This document shows positions 28,244-35,996 of a DNA stretch of 64,000 bases, piece by piece. The number at the start of each line of letters is the position of its first letter. Position 1 is the first letter of the stretch. The stretch comes from a virus. The DNA lies in the IMG/VR virus record IMGVR_UViG_3300037294_000266, positions 186,001 through 250,000 of that record; one strand, written 5' to 3'. A program made the translations under genes and the position numbers. The notes under the pieces were generated by a model, which did not search any database, was not told the DNA's origin, and was given only the letters and a program-made list of their open reading frames with translations.

Positions 28244-28992
28244 AGCCCTACCTCATCAGGAAGGGAATAGGTGCCAGGGAGCAGAAAGCAGAAGTCGCAC
28301 ACTGGGATGTGTTCCAGGTGAATGTATTCTTCCATGATCATTTCAAACTGACCATGGCGGTCTTCTGGTTTAAACGTCCCTTCATGCTCTTCGATCACTC
28401 TCTCCCCAGGCTCTTCAACAAAGAGCCTGGGGAGTATGACGGCTAGCCCATTGAGTCGCTTAATGAGCAACGTCGAATGATGCAGCTCTAACCAACTATG
28501 AAAGTCATAGGTGATCCAACCATTGTACCGGTATTCGATGTTATCGGGAGTCATGTTGGCAGGAGAAATACTAACGGTCTTCGTGACAACGTAAGGTGGG
28601 AGGAGGTTATCCAGACAGCCTCTGATTGTTTCTGCAATTGGGCCGGGAACAACGTAAGGCCATAGATTAAGATCAATCGAAATAGAGCTCACGTCCACGC
28701 CACGGAACAGCCGTTCTTTAAGGCCTTCTATGTAGTGCATGAGGATAGGTACAATGCCTGTCGTTACACTCTTTGAGAGGGTCTCGATATTGCGCGCTTT
28801 GTATTTCTCGAGGTAGTCAACTTGCTTGATATGTCCTCCGGTTAACTTCTCGAAATCATCCATCTTCCGATCACGGTAATCGTGGATAGGTAGATGCTTG
28901 GAGATGTTGTCGTCCAACATGATCAACGTCCCCATGCGGGTGTCAAACAATGCATCGACATCCAGCAAAAGATTAAACGCACTGTCGTTCAT
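28219..28992 (-). CDS. Unknown phage protein, 257 aa
   Basis: Minus-strand gene preceded by AAGGTGATCT and a promoter-like motif at 29018-29040. Soluble, with no recognised domain. The C-terminal half contains a perfect 14-bp inverted repeat at the DNA level (28402-28434). The 3' end overlaps the convergent gene 27713-28243. Confidence 0.65.
   Translation of the reverse strand: MNDSAFNLLLDVDALFDTRMGTLIMLDDNISKHLPIHDYRDRKMDDFEKLTGGHIKQVDYLEKYKARNIETLSKSVTTGIVPILMHYIEGLKERLFRGVDVSSISIDLNLWPYVVPGPIAETIRGCLDNLLPPYVVTKTVSISPANMTPDNIEYRYNGWITYDFHSWLELHHSTLLIKRLNGLAVILPRLFVEEPGERVIEEHEGTFKPEDRHGQFEMIMEEYIHLEHIPVCDFCFLLPGTYSLPDEVGLQSESASS
28402..28434. repeat. Perfect 14-bp hairpin inside a coding sequence
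   Basis: CTCCCCAGGCTCTT and its exact complement AAGAGCCTGGGGAG flank a 5-nt loop, inside the 28219-28992 gene and about 160 nt downstream of the convergent plus-strand gene. It looks like the terminators elsewhere in the window and may stop transcription from 27713-28243. Confidence 0.6.
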
Positions 28993-29017
28993 AGATCACC
29001 TTAGGTATTATCAAATA

Positions 29018-29040
29018 GATAATGTATCGTTGTAATAATT
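29018..29040 (-). promoter_or_regulatory. Phage promoter-like motif
   Basis: On the minus strand AATTATTACAAC followed by GATACATTATC, 25-48 nt upstream of the 28992 start codon. GATACATTATC is identical to the copy at 3383-3416. It slightly overlaps the end of 29039-29527. Confidence 0.4.
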
Positions 29041-29527
29041 ACTGTTCGATATCTGACATTGCCAGCAGAATGAGAAACACCATCCAGTAATTTGTTTTAA
29101 GTATTCCAGTAAACGTAGACGCTGGAGCGCTGTACTGCTTGTGGTCAACAGGTACCAGAATTGCGCGACTCGGCCATGTCAATGCACCAGCCAAGTGATC
29201 GATAAACGAGTTGTAGTCTGCCTCGCTCATCGGGTTGTGAAGCATCATGTACGTGCAGCCTGTCATGACATAATCGAACATACTGGCTTTTACTTCAGTA
29301 TCTTCAATATCACGATCCACATAACGGAGCCAGAGCTTTTCCAGCTCTGGCTCCGTATGTACAGAGAACCACCGAATACGACGAAGTTCCATTAGATCTT
29401 CGCGTAGAAAGCCGTCTCTCAGACCGAGGACAGTGCATGCCGGATCGTTCAGGAAGATGTCAGTCCACTTCTTAATCGAAGTAGTCAGGCCTTCAAGAGT
29501 TTTACGATCGCTATCGGCAAAAGCCAT
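29039..29527 (-). CDS. Unknown phage protein, 162 aa
   Basis: Minus-strand gene with AGGTG before the ATG, 2 nt downstream of the stop of the RNAP beta-C gene, so probably co-translated with it. Soluble apart from a hydrophobic C-terminal stretch (NYWMVFLILLAMSD), which could be a tail anchor. Contains a perfect 14-bp inverted repeat (29324-29356). Not recognised. Confidence 0.65.
   Translation of the reverse strand: MAFADSDRKTLEGLTTSIKKWTDIFLNDPACTVLGLRDGFLREDLMELRRIRWFSVHTEPELEKLWLRYVDRDIEDTEVKASMFDYVMTGCTYMMLHNPMSEADYNSFIDHLAGALTWPSRAILVPVDHKQYSAPASTFTGILKTNYWMVFLILLAMSDIEQ
29324..29356. repeat. Perfect 14-bp hairpin inside a coding sequence
   Basis: ACGGAGCCAGAGCT and AGCTCTGGCTCCGT separated by TTTTC, within the 29039-29527 gene. 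Stem length and GC content match the window's terminators. Confidence 0.6.
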
Positions 29528-29529
29528 GT

Positions 29530-30231
29530 TTACACCTCGTCAATATTGTTATCAATCAACATGCCACGATAAAGGATCGAGACGGTCGATGTAGCTTGGG
29601 TAACGCCACCATGACTGGTTACGTCTTCGATACTTACTTCCCCGTGTTCTATCAGCTGACGATCGAATTCGCCTTGAGACACACGATCACCCCCACGCAC
29701 TTTAATCTCTTCAATGAGAGTGTGCTCGAGACCGTGTGACAACTGAGCCTGTACTTCAGGAAATGAAATCTTAGAGCCCTTAGACTTGCCGGTTACCTGG
29801 CCAGACATTTCATCCACATGACGCGCGTCTGCTGGGATGGAGGACTTCTTGGTCAGCATCTGTGCCTGACGACGAATCGTCATGTGTAAGGACAGGTACT
29901 TTTGAGGTGTTAGAAAAACAATCCCCGTGTGAGGATCGGTCAGCCACAGTTGTTCGAAGAACTGATGTCCGATTTTGTCAGCCACCACCATGAGGTTATC
30001 CATCGTTACCCGTGGATCCTTCAAGTTCGGTGAAACAAACGGAAGGATTTCTTGGTTGATTAGATCATCATCATTGGCAGGACGAGCGAGCGCTCGAATG
30101 TACGTATCGAAATCAGCGTCAGACATGGCATCAAGACGTTGCTTGGTCAGGTCGGCGTTGAAGCTATCACCTGGAATAATGCCTGAAACCGAATCGACGA
30201 TGAAGGCGGTGACTTGTTGACGACTGGCCAT
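29530..30231 (-). CDS. Probable virion RNA polymerase beta C-terminal subunit (phiKZ gp149-like), 233 aa
   Basis: The ATG at 30231 (MASRQQVTAF) is preferred because GAGGA lies 7 nt upstream and the previous gene ends 10 nt before. The C-terminal half follows the layout of the cellular beta C-terminus. TGIVFLTPQKYLSLHM corresponds to vTVGYMYMLKLxH; TGKSKGSKISFPEVQAQLSHG corresponds to QPLGGKAxxGGQRxGEMEVWALEAYG; LEHTLIEEIKVRGGD corresponds to AAxTLQEMLTVKSDD. Such a detached beta piece is known in phiKZ-like virion RNA polymerases, and this protein would complete the 10340-14731 subunit. The match is by eye, without alignment scores. Confidence 0.6.
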   Translation of the reverse strand: MASRQQVTAFIVDSVSGIIPGDSFNADLTKQRLDAMSDADFDTYIRALARPANDDDLINQEILPFVSPNLKDPRVTMDNLMVVADKIGHQFFEQLWLTDPHTGIVFLTPQKYLSLHMTIRRQAQMLTKKSSIPADARHVDEMSGQVTGKSKGSKISFPEVQAQLSHGLEHTLIEEIKVRGGDRVSQGEFDRQLIEHGEVSIEDVTSHGGVTQATSTVSILYRGMLIDNNIDEV

Positions 30232-30241
30232 GACAGTTTCC

Positions 30242-30526
30242 TCAAGAAGCGGCTGGAAGACCATGTTGGATGATGGTTGGAAGAACCAGGTTTTTAAAGT
30301 GGCGCAACCAATCACGTGGTTCAATATCGTCTACCAGACAAGTGCGGGCAGAGATGGTTGAAGCGTGAAGCGCGGCTAACTGAGTGCGCCAGTAGCGATT
30401 GAGATCACTGATCTCATCTTTCTCATTGGCAGCCTTCGATTGGAAGTTACGCGTGAACCGAGTAGCAGCACTCGGGTTTTCCATGGCGATCATATCAACC
30501 ACGGCAGTGACTATATTGTTAGTCAT
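30242..30526 (-). CDS. Unknown small protein, 94 aa
   Basis: Minus-strand gene directly upstream of the beta-C gene (10-nt gap), with GGGAGGACC-type ribosome-binding sequence before the ATG. Helical and soluble. Not recognised; co-expression with an RNAP subunit is the only hint. Confidence 0.6.
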   Translation of the reverse strand: MTNNIVTAVVDMIAMENPSAATRFTRNFQSKAANEKDEISDLNRYWRTQLAALHASTISARTCLVDDIEPRDWLRHFKNLVLPTIIQHGLPAAS

Positions 30527-30591
30527 GGGAGGTCCTCCCGTTTGAGTTAAGGAATGAGAGCTGACATGGAGTCACATCAGCCCTCAGATAA

Positions 30592-32151
30592 TTAGACTGC
30601 TTTAGCAGCCTGACGTTCAGCAATTGCTTTAATGAGATCTGCAGCGATTACTGGTTTAGCAGCAGTACCAGCAGATGCTTCCGAGGCAGTGGCGATTGCA
30701 GCCGTTGCCTTAGCCTTAGCTTTAACAGCAGCGTCATACCAGTACGGACGATACGTACCCGCGCGCATGTTCAGCAGATCCATCGTGGACAGGAAAGGAA
30801 TATCTGCGTAGACACCCTTCTCTTCCAGAGGCAGCCAGAAACCGCGTGTATCAAGCAGTAGTTCCCAGTCGTACCCTTTCTCTAACAGATCGGTGTAAAG
30901 CTCTTTAGGGTCGCACAGGAGGCCTGCTGGGAGCTCATGCCACAGATTGCCCATCATGCAGAGTTCTGCGGTGACGTTCATGGCTCGTTTAAGGCGAGAA
31001 TCTACCTCAAGCAACGTCCGGATTGATTTACGGGTCAGGTTGACTGACGGGTGTAGGTCAAGGCGGAAGTTTGGTTTGCCCTTAGCCTTGTTACCGTCCT
31101 TGTCCGAGATACCGAAGTAGTCGAAACCTTTGCAGTAAACGAATTCAGTCAGTTCTGGCTTAAGGCCTTCAGATTGAGACACCACCACTTCAAACGGAAC
31201 ACCTGATGGACCTGACTTACCGCGCAGGTTAACCATGGTAATGCAGATGAGGTCGGTATCGCCTTTCAGATCGTCTTCGTCGCTACGTGGGAACTCAGGA
31301 AGCTTATCGCCATCGAGCATCGGGGATAGCGAGACACAGTACCAGCAATTCGCTGTAAGGAAGCTGAAGTTCTCAGGTACCTTCTTAAGCTTCAGGTCGC
31401 CCTTAAGGAACTTAAGACGCTTGACGTTCGGCTTGTACATGTCCAACTGGTATTCTTGACCAACGTGAGCGGTCATGAGAAGATGAAGACCCGAACCGCT
31501 GGTCACACCCGTTACCTGATCGATCAACTGGCTCTTAGCACCAGCGCCTTTCATGGCAACCATGTTCAATTCTTTACCACCAACCTGACCTTTCTCGTAC
31601 ATGTCCATAACACCTTCAGTCTGAAGACCGGAAAGGCTGTCAAGGAATGCCAGAGTAGGGCTAGGGATCTTCACGAGCTCTTTAGACGTCTCATCGACGA
31701 ATGGCGTGGTGATCATGATGCTTTTGTCAGCACGTCGCGCAGCGGCGTACTCACGCATCACTGTCCACCACTCGTTACCAGTATAGGTAGACGCATCGGT
31801 GAACAGTAGACGGCCGGCGTCGATCAGGTTGTTGCCAAATAGCTCAGGGAACTGACTGAACACGTTCTGAATACGACCTGGTGACAACGTATTCTCTGAG
31901 TCATGTGCCATCATAATGGCCAACGATACTCGGTTCATTACCGAACCCAACTGAAACAGAGAGATAACGGTTTTAAACATGTTAGGCAGACCAGCTACCC
32001 CAGTGAAGTGGTTAAGACCACCACACAAGATCGACTCGCCATATTTGCCTTTGTAATACTTGCCGGTCTGGATATCAAAGAGAGCACCGATGTTCCACAT
32101 TGGGCGAAGTGACGGTGCCTGCTTGAATATTGCAAATGGGTTGCTAGACAT
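30592..32151 (-). CDS. UvsX/RecA-like recombinase ATPase, 519 aa
   Basis: RecA-fold strand-exchange or recombination-mediator ATPase. The P-loop at residues 54-61 is GLPNMFKT, with Phe in place of the usual Gly before Lys, the same variation as in T4 UvsX (GPSKSFKS). A Walker B-like TLAFLDSLSG lies around residues 165-175, and later LLMTAHVGQEY resembles the post-Walker-B Gln/His region. The C-terminus (about 470-519) is Ala-rich. A UvsX-like gene beside an inner-body gene matches phiKZ gp152/gp153. It is divergent from the next gene. Confidence 0.75.
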   Translation of the reverse strand: MSSNPFAIFKQAPSLRPMWNIGALFDIQTGKYYKGKYGESILCGGLNHFTGVAGLPNMFKTVISLFQLGSVMNRVSLAIMMAHDSENTLSPGRIQNVFSQFPELFGNNLIDAGRLLFTDASTYTGNEWWTVMREYAAARRADKSIMITTPFVDETSKELVKIPSPTLAFLDSLSGLQTEGVMDMYEKGQVGGKELNMVAMKGAGAKSQLIDQVTGVTSGSGLHLLMTAHVGQEYQLDMYKPNVKRLKFLKGDLKLKKVPENFSFLTANCWYCVSLSPMLDGDKLPEFPRSDEDDLKGDTDLICITMVNLRGKSGPSGVPFEVVVSQSEGLKPELTEFVYCKGFDYFGISDKDGNKAKGKPNFRLDLHPSVNLTRKSIRTLLEVDSRLKRAMNVTAELCMMGNLWHELPAGLLCDPKELYTDLLEKGYDWELLLDTRGFWLPLEEKGVYADIPFLSTMDLLNMRAGTYRPYWYDAAVKAKAKATAAIATASEASAGTAAKPVIAADLIKAIAERQAAKAV

Positions 32152-32233
32152 GGTGTCGTTATTCCAATGGTTGAGTAGCAGTTATTGCGCAAACGATATG
32201 AAAAATTACTTTCTTTTAACACGGAGTCATTAG

Positions 32234-33064
32234 ATGAGCATCGACCTTTCCAGCAGCTTTGACACAGTCTCTTTTGAAGAACTGGAAAAGCTTGCACATG
32301 TGATTTCCATGGAGTCTGGTGTGCAGACCAGTCTGGCATTCGACCCTAAGCGTCGGTTTGACCAGTTCTTCACTCGCGCCAGTATCTTTTTCAAGAGCAT
32401 TCAGATCCCTGTCTTGAATTCCATTAAGCTCATGTCCAATGACATGAACACCTTGGTATCACGAGTAGGTTTCGTGAACGCTACAGGTAAGGACGTCATC
32501 GTTCCTGAAGGCTTCATTGGCCAATGGCTGCCGTACAGTGCATCACTTAAAGAGCAGATGAACAAAGCCAGCAAGGTTGAGTTCATGGTGCGTGCATTGA
32601 ATGACACCCTCGGTCGTCTTCTTAATGACCCTGACCAGCTCAAGTCGCTTTCAGGCGTTGGCCATACTGGTCCTAGCTCACTCGGTCTTGATGAAGGCAT
32701 GCGCGCCATTGCTTCCACTTACTTCGACGGTAAGAGCAATCACATCAACCGTTCATTCGGTTCTGTGATCGAACGTGCTGCCGACATCCCTGCTGTACAC
32801 AACAACATTAACGATGCCACGGCAATGGACAAAGCCCATCCTGCTAAGAAAGCGTTGGTTGCAGTTGAACGTACCATGCAGTTGGCTGACAGTCTCATTC
32901 CGTATGTCTCAGGCGAGACAGGCGTGTCTAAGGCAGTCATGCAGGAATTGATCGATCTGACTCTCCAGATCGCTCGTGAAATGGAAGCCTACGGCGTCCT
33001 GCTGTTCCGCATTCGTCAGTTTTCAGAAGCGCTTAAAGACAGCGTTAAAGAACTGAAAAAATAA
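32234..33064 (+). CDS. Inner-body protein (phiKZ gp153-like position), 276 aa
   Basis: Plus-strand gene divergent from the UvsX-like gene, with ACGGAG upstream of the ATG. A single S-M-E motif at residues 25-27 (HVISMESG) suggests removal of a 27-residue propeptide by the prohead protease. The rest is helical and soluble. Divergent placement beside the recombinase gene is the arrangement I recall for phiKZ gp152/gp153, where gp153 is an inner-body protein. Confidence 0.65.
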   Translation: MSIDLSSSFDTVSFEELEKLAHVISMESGVQTSLAFDPKRRFDQFFTRASIFFKSIQIPVLNSIKLMSNDMNTLVSRVGFVNATGKDVIVPEGFIGQWLPYSASLKEQMNKASKVEFMVRALNDTLGRLLNDPDQLKSLSGVGHTGPSSLGLDEGMRAIASTYFDGKSNHINRSFGSVIERAADIPAVHNNINDATAMDKAHPAKKALVAVERTMQLADSLIPYVSGETGVSKAVMQELIDLTLQIAREMEAYGVLLFRIRQFSEALKDSVKELKK

Positions 33065-33081
33065 GATGGCAGCATAAAATC

Positions 33082-33108
33082 GATGGGAGGGCACAAGTCC
33101 CTCCCATC
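33082..33108. terminator. Bidirectional terminator between convergent genes
   Basis: 10-bp stem GATGGGAGGG / CCCTCCCATC, loop CACAAGT, between the stops of 32234-33064 (+) and 33118-33498 (-). Confidence 0.7.
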
Positions 33109-33117
33109 TATGCCGCA

Positions 33118-33498
33118 TTATGCAAGTTGCTCGTGGTACTGGGTTTGGCGTAAGACCCGTTCCACGTCACGCAGCATTGTTTCACGGTCGATGTATCGAA
33201 GCCAACGAGGCATCTTTCCGTAGACAAGTTCAACCGCTTGTTTATAGTCACCATCTTCACAACACTTAACAACCTGATCAACCATTTTGTCTTTCCAGAG
33301 AACTGGGCAGACCATGGCTGGGAATGAAAGTGAGTTAGGATTGTTCACCAGGTAAAACAACCTGTTGAATTCCGTGAGGATGGAGTCAGAGGGGTTGTAG
33401 TTCCGTATAAGCCGGAAGTAGAGGCTAGCCACGAACAACGTCCGTTTGAACGTAGCCCAGAACCCGTGTGATTGATTAATCGCAACAGACCGGTACAT
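33118..33498 (-). CDS. Unknown phage protein, 126 aa
   Basis: Last gene of the minus-strand unit 33118-35913, starting 10 nt after the RNase H gene, with AAGGGA before the ATG. Helical and basic with several aromatic residues; no recognised domain. Confidence 0.65.
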   Translation of the reverse strand: MYRSVAINQSHGFWATFKRTLFVASLYFRLIRNYNPSDSILTEFNRLFYLVNNPNSLSFPAMVCPVLWKDKMVDQVVKCCEDGDYKQAVELVYGKMPRWLRYIDRETMLRDVERVLRQTQYHEQLA

Positions 33499-33508
33499 AA
33501 ATGTCCCT

Positions 33509-35011
33509 TCAGTTCACGAGCTTGAAGTTGCCGAACGGACTGGCCCATATCCCAACGTCTTCACCCACCTCTATCACAGTCGCATAGCGAATGACAGAAG
33601 ACGATTCACGCCAGGTAATGACCACCACTCGCTTTACATCTTCAGCGAGAGCCGACAGCGCGTTTCTACCAATGATGTCAGAACCCACAATCAATCTGAC
33701 TTTCGTCTTCTCAACTGGGACTTCTTCCATCGCCCTGAGTTCCCGTGCGAACGAGGTATTGTAGTTCACGCTCACGTCGAGGTGTTTAACCGCGTTCGTG
33801 ACGTCCTTACGGAGCTTGCGTGATGCGATACCTTTCTTCTCGACGGTCTCATAGAGTAGGTCAGTAAGATCGGTTATAATAACCGACTTGTCCTGAGCAA
33901 TATACATGTCCAGCGTTTCAGACATATTCTCCAAGTGATCGACGTTATAGAAGTACAATCCTGTCGGCGTGGCGTGGTGAATCAGTGGCATCCGCTTGTC
34001 TGTCTGCAGACTCTGATTGGCCTTATTTCCCCGGAATACATTCAGGCCGAAACGCATGATGTCTTCAGTGGCTTTGGCATTCGTGATATTGCGCATGGCG
34101 CCTACATACAGACTGCCGACCTGCATCTTGTCGAGAGCGATGAAGTGATCACGAATCTTCTCAAGTACGTCAATAGGCGACTTGAGATAGAGTACTGCGT
34201 TGGAACTGTCAGACTGTGGCTTGGAGACGTCTTCGTCGTCGCCGTGCTGTCCTGTCCAATATACATGCCGACCGTCTTTAGACATCCGACGATCTGCTGC
34301 AATTGAACTGAAATACCACTTTGGCTGATCAAGGATGCGGTTGTAGTTCGGTGCAGACTTCCAATAACCCTCTGGCTTGTCTTCAAACTTGTAGGTGAGG
34401 TCGTAGCCACTCAGCCCAATGCAATTGCCCTTACCTGCCCATTGGTCAGCCATCTCGTTGCCATGGTGACCATTATGGCCTTTGATCCACGCAAGCTTGA
34501 CTTCGCTCTTTGCAGTAGCGAGATCGTTGAGCAGTGCATCAACAGCCAACCAATCTTTCTTGTTCGATACTTCAGTTCCATTGCGGGTCATCCAGCCATT
34601 CTGCTTCCAGCGGGGAATGTACTGATTGATGCCCTTGACTACATATTCCGAATCGGAATAAATCAGCGTGTGGTTCAACCCTTTCTCAAGGGCATAGGTC
34701 AACGCTTCCTTTGCAGCCAACAGTTCCGTGTGGTTATTGCTATTAGCATTGGGAACACCACCGAAACTGTCTACGTAATTCAAGATGCTGACAGCGTTCG
34801 TCTCATCCTTTGTATCCGAATAGCCTTCTGCAGTCGGTGTCGAGTTTGGAACACCGCTGCCCTTGGCTTTGTCTGGCATAGGACCTGGCGTAAACACGTA
34901 ACCGTGTACACCCCAACCACCTGCCCGCTCACTGCTGTAGTAACCACCATCGGCGTAAAGAATACCGTTATAGGTGATAGCACTTATTGTATCGTTAGAG
35001 TCAGACATCAT
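33509..35011 (-). CDS. RNase HI fused to an unknown C-terminal domain, 500 aa
   Basis: Residues about 14-200 form an RNase HI domain that degrades RNA in RNA/DNA hybrids, probably removing primers during phage DNA replication. The catalytic carboxylates are Asp21 (LYADGGYY), Glu96 (NNHTELLAAKEAL), Asp120 (IYSDSEYVVKG) and Asp189 (GNEMADQWAGK); His179 lies in the IKGHNGHHGN loop. The remaining 300 residues match nothing I recognise and make the protein about three times the usual length. The ATG overlaps the stop of the probable o-spanin gene (ATGA). phiKZ also carries an RNase H near its UvsX-like gene. Confidence 0.85.
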   Translation of the reverse strand: MMSDSNDTISAITYNGILYADGGYYSSERAGGWGVHGYVFTPGPMPDKAKGSGVPNSTPTAEGYSDTKDETNAVSILNYVDSFGGVPNANSNNHTELLAAKEALTYALEKGLNHTLIYSDSEYVVKGINQYIPRWKQNGWMTRNGTEVSNKKDWLAVDALLNDLATAKSEVKLAWIKGHNGHHGNEMADQWAGKGNCIGLSGYDLTYKFEDKPEGYWKSAPNYNRILDQPKWYFSSIAADRRMSKDGRHVYWTGQHGDDEDVSKPQSDSSNAVLYLKSPIDVLEKIRDHFIALDKMQVGSLYVGAMRNITNAKATEDIMRFGLNVFRGNKANQSLQTDKRMPLIHHATPTGLYFYNVDHLENMSETLDMYIAQDKSVIITDLTDLLYETVEKKGIASRKLRKDVTNAVKHLDVSVNYNTSFARELRAMEEVPVEKTKVRLIVGSDIIGRNALSALAEDVKRVVVITWRESSSVIRYATVIEVGEDVGIWASPFGNFKLVN

Positions 35012-35430
35012 GGTACCTTGGTCAATTGGCCTACGTCTCCTGTTCCCATGTTATACCCAAGATCCTTTTTCAAAAACTCAATCGAGTTAGACTGGCACTT
35101 GGAATTGTAACGCAGGATGTCTTCTTCGATGAATCTATCCTCTTGATACATGTACGATTTGAGTTTCTCAGCGTACGTCAGGAGGACATCATTGACTTCA
35201 GAAGGACTCAGGTTGTGAAGATTGATCTTAGGGAACTGAGGCTTGGCATGACCAAGCCTAGGTGTCCTTACAAACTCCTCACATGTGGACGATTCTTGTT
35301 GAGCACCAAGGACAAAGAAGCTGGAGGTGCTGTTGTCGATGTGTTGAATGATAGAGCATGATCCGAGAGAGACAGATATCCAGAATGCTCCGAATATCCG
35401 CCCTCCTGAAAAGATGTCAGTAACTTTCAT
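35008..35430 (-). CDS. Probable outer-membrane spanin (Rz1-like lipoprotein), 140 aa
   Basis: The N-terminus contains FWISVSLGSC, a good lipobox (LGSC) about 25 residues in, predicting lipid attachment and an outer-membrane destination. The remainder is periplasmic, with a KPQFPKINLHNLS stretch followed by a helix. It follows a protein shaped like an inner-membrane spanin with a 9-nt gap, the usual Rz/Rz1 order. Together they would fuse inner and outer membranes at lysis. The lipobox is preceded by only a modest hydrophobic stretch, so the call is tentative. Confidence 0.5.
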   Translation of the reverse strand: MKVTDIFSGGRIFGAFWISVSLGSCSIIQHIDNSTSSFFVLGAQQESSTCEEFVRTPRLGHAKPQFPKINLHNLSPSEVNDVLLTYAEKLKSYMYQEDRFIEEDILRYNSKCQSNSIEFLKKDLGYNMGTGDVGQLTKVP

Positions 35431-35439
35431 GGTTGAGAC

Positions 35440-35913
35440 CTATTCACTAAGTCTCCTCCACCGCTCGGCTAATTCGTTCGATGGAGGACGTGTAGCTGCT
35501 GGTTTGTCACCCGGAGCTTTTGGGTTCGGCTGACGTGTTGGTCGGCTGCTAGGGCCTGGACTAACTTCTTTTGTAATTGCTGGTACTGGGTTACTCTTAA
35601 GTTCATAGTACCTTTCCTTATACCATGCAACTTGCTCGGTCAGGAGAGGTAATTTGTTGTCAAGCTCCAGTTGTAGACTAGCCTGTATACGAACGTGTTC
35701 CTCGATCCGCAGTTCCTGATCGCGTACGATCATATATAGATTACCGAACAGAAGCGTCATGCTCAGGAACCCAGTGTACGCGATAATCAGAGGTATGTTC
35801 TCGTTAACAAACTGTCGAAATGTCCTATCACGCAACCACATTTCCCTTAGGAAAAGTGCCAGCGCTTTCAGCACTTTGAACAGTGTAGTGAATCCCATAT
35901 CTTCTCGATACAC
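35440..35913 (-). CDS. Probable inner-membrane spanin (Rz-like), 157 aa
   Basis: The N-terminal 40 residues are basic, then one transmembrane segment (about 42-66, PLIIAYTGFLSMTLLFGNLYMIV) is followed by a long coiled-coil-like stretch (70-110) and a Pro/Ser-rich tail (KEVSPGPSSRPTRQPNPK). This is the topology of a class II i-spanin. The start may be GTG at 35913 or the ATG at 35898 (MGFTTLF); neither has a strong ribosome-binding site. Pairing with the lipobox protein downstream supports the role. Confidence 0.5.
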   Translation of the reverse strand: MYREDMGFTTLFKVLKALALFLREMWLRDRTFRQFVNENIPLIIAYTGFLSMTLLFGNLYMIVRDQELRIEEHVRIQASLQLELDNKLPLLTEQVAWYKERYYELKSNPVPAITKEVSPGPSSRPTRQPNPKAPGDKPAATRPPSNELAERWRRLSE

Positions 35914-35996
35914 CCTATTACCTAAAATGGTATGGACGTTTCTAGTTTTTATTAACGATTGTCATAAGGTACGTGGCATTCCTCCCGGAGACAAGC
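35914..35996 (+). promoter_or_regulatory. Divergent promoter region with TATG core
   Basis: Contains AAAATGGTATGGACG about 70 nt upstream of the plus-strand ATG. ATGGTATG also occurs at 42978-42985 in another divergent gap, fitting the TATG core of phiKZ late promoters. CCCGGAG at 35984-35990 is the ribosome-binding site. Confidence 0.4.

Noticed and set aside
34442-35110. 222-aa plus-strand frame opposite RNase H
   Set aside because: Fully antisense to the RNase H domain, whose catalytic residues are intact; low-complexity shadow of that gene.
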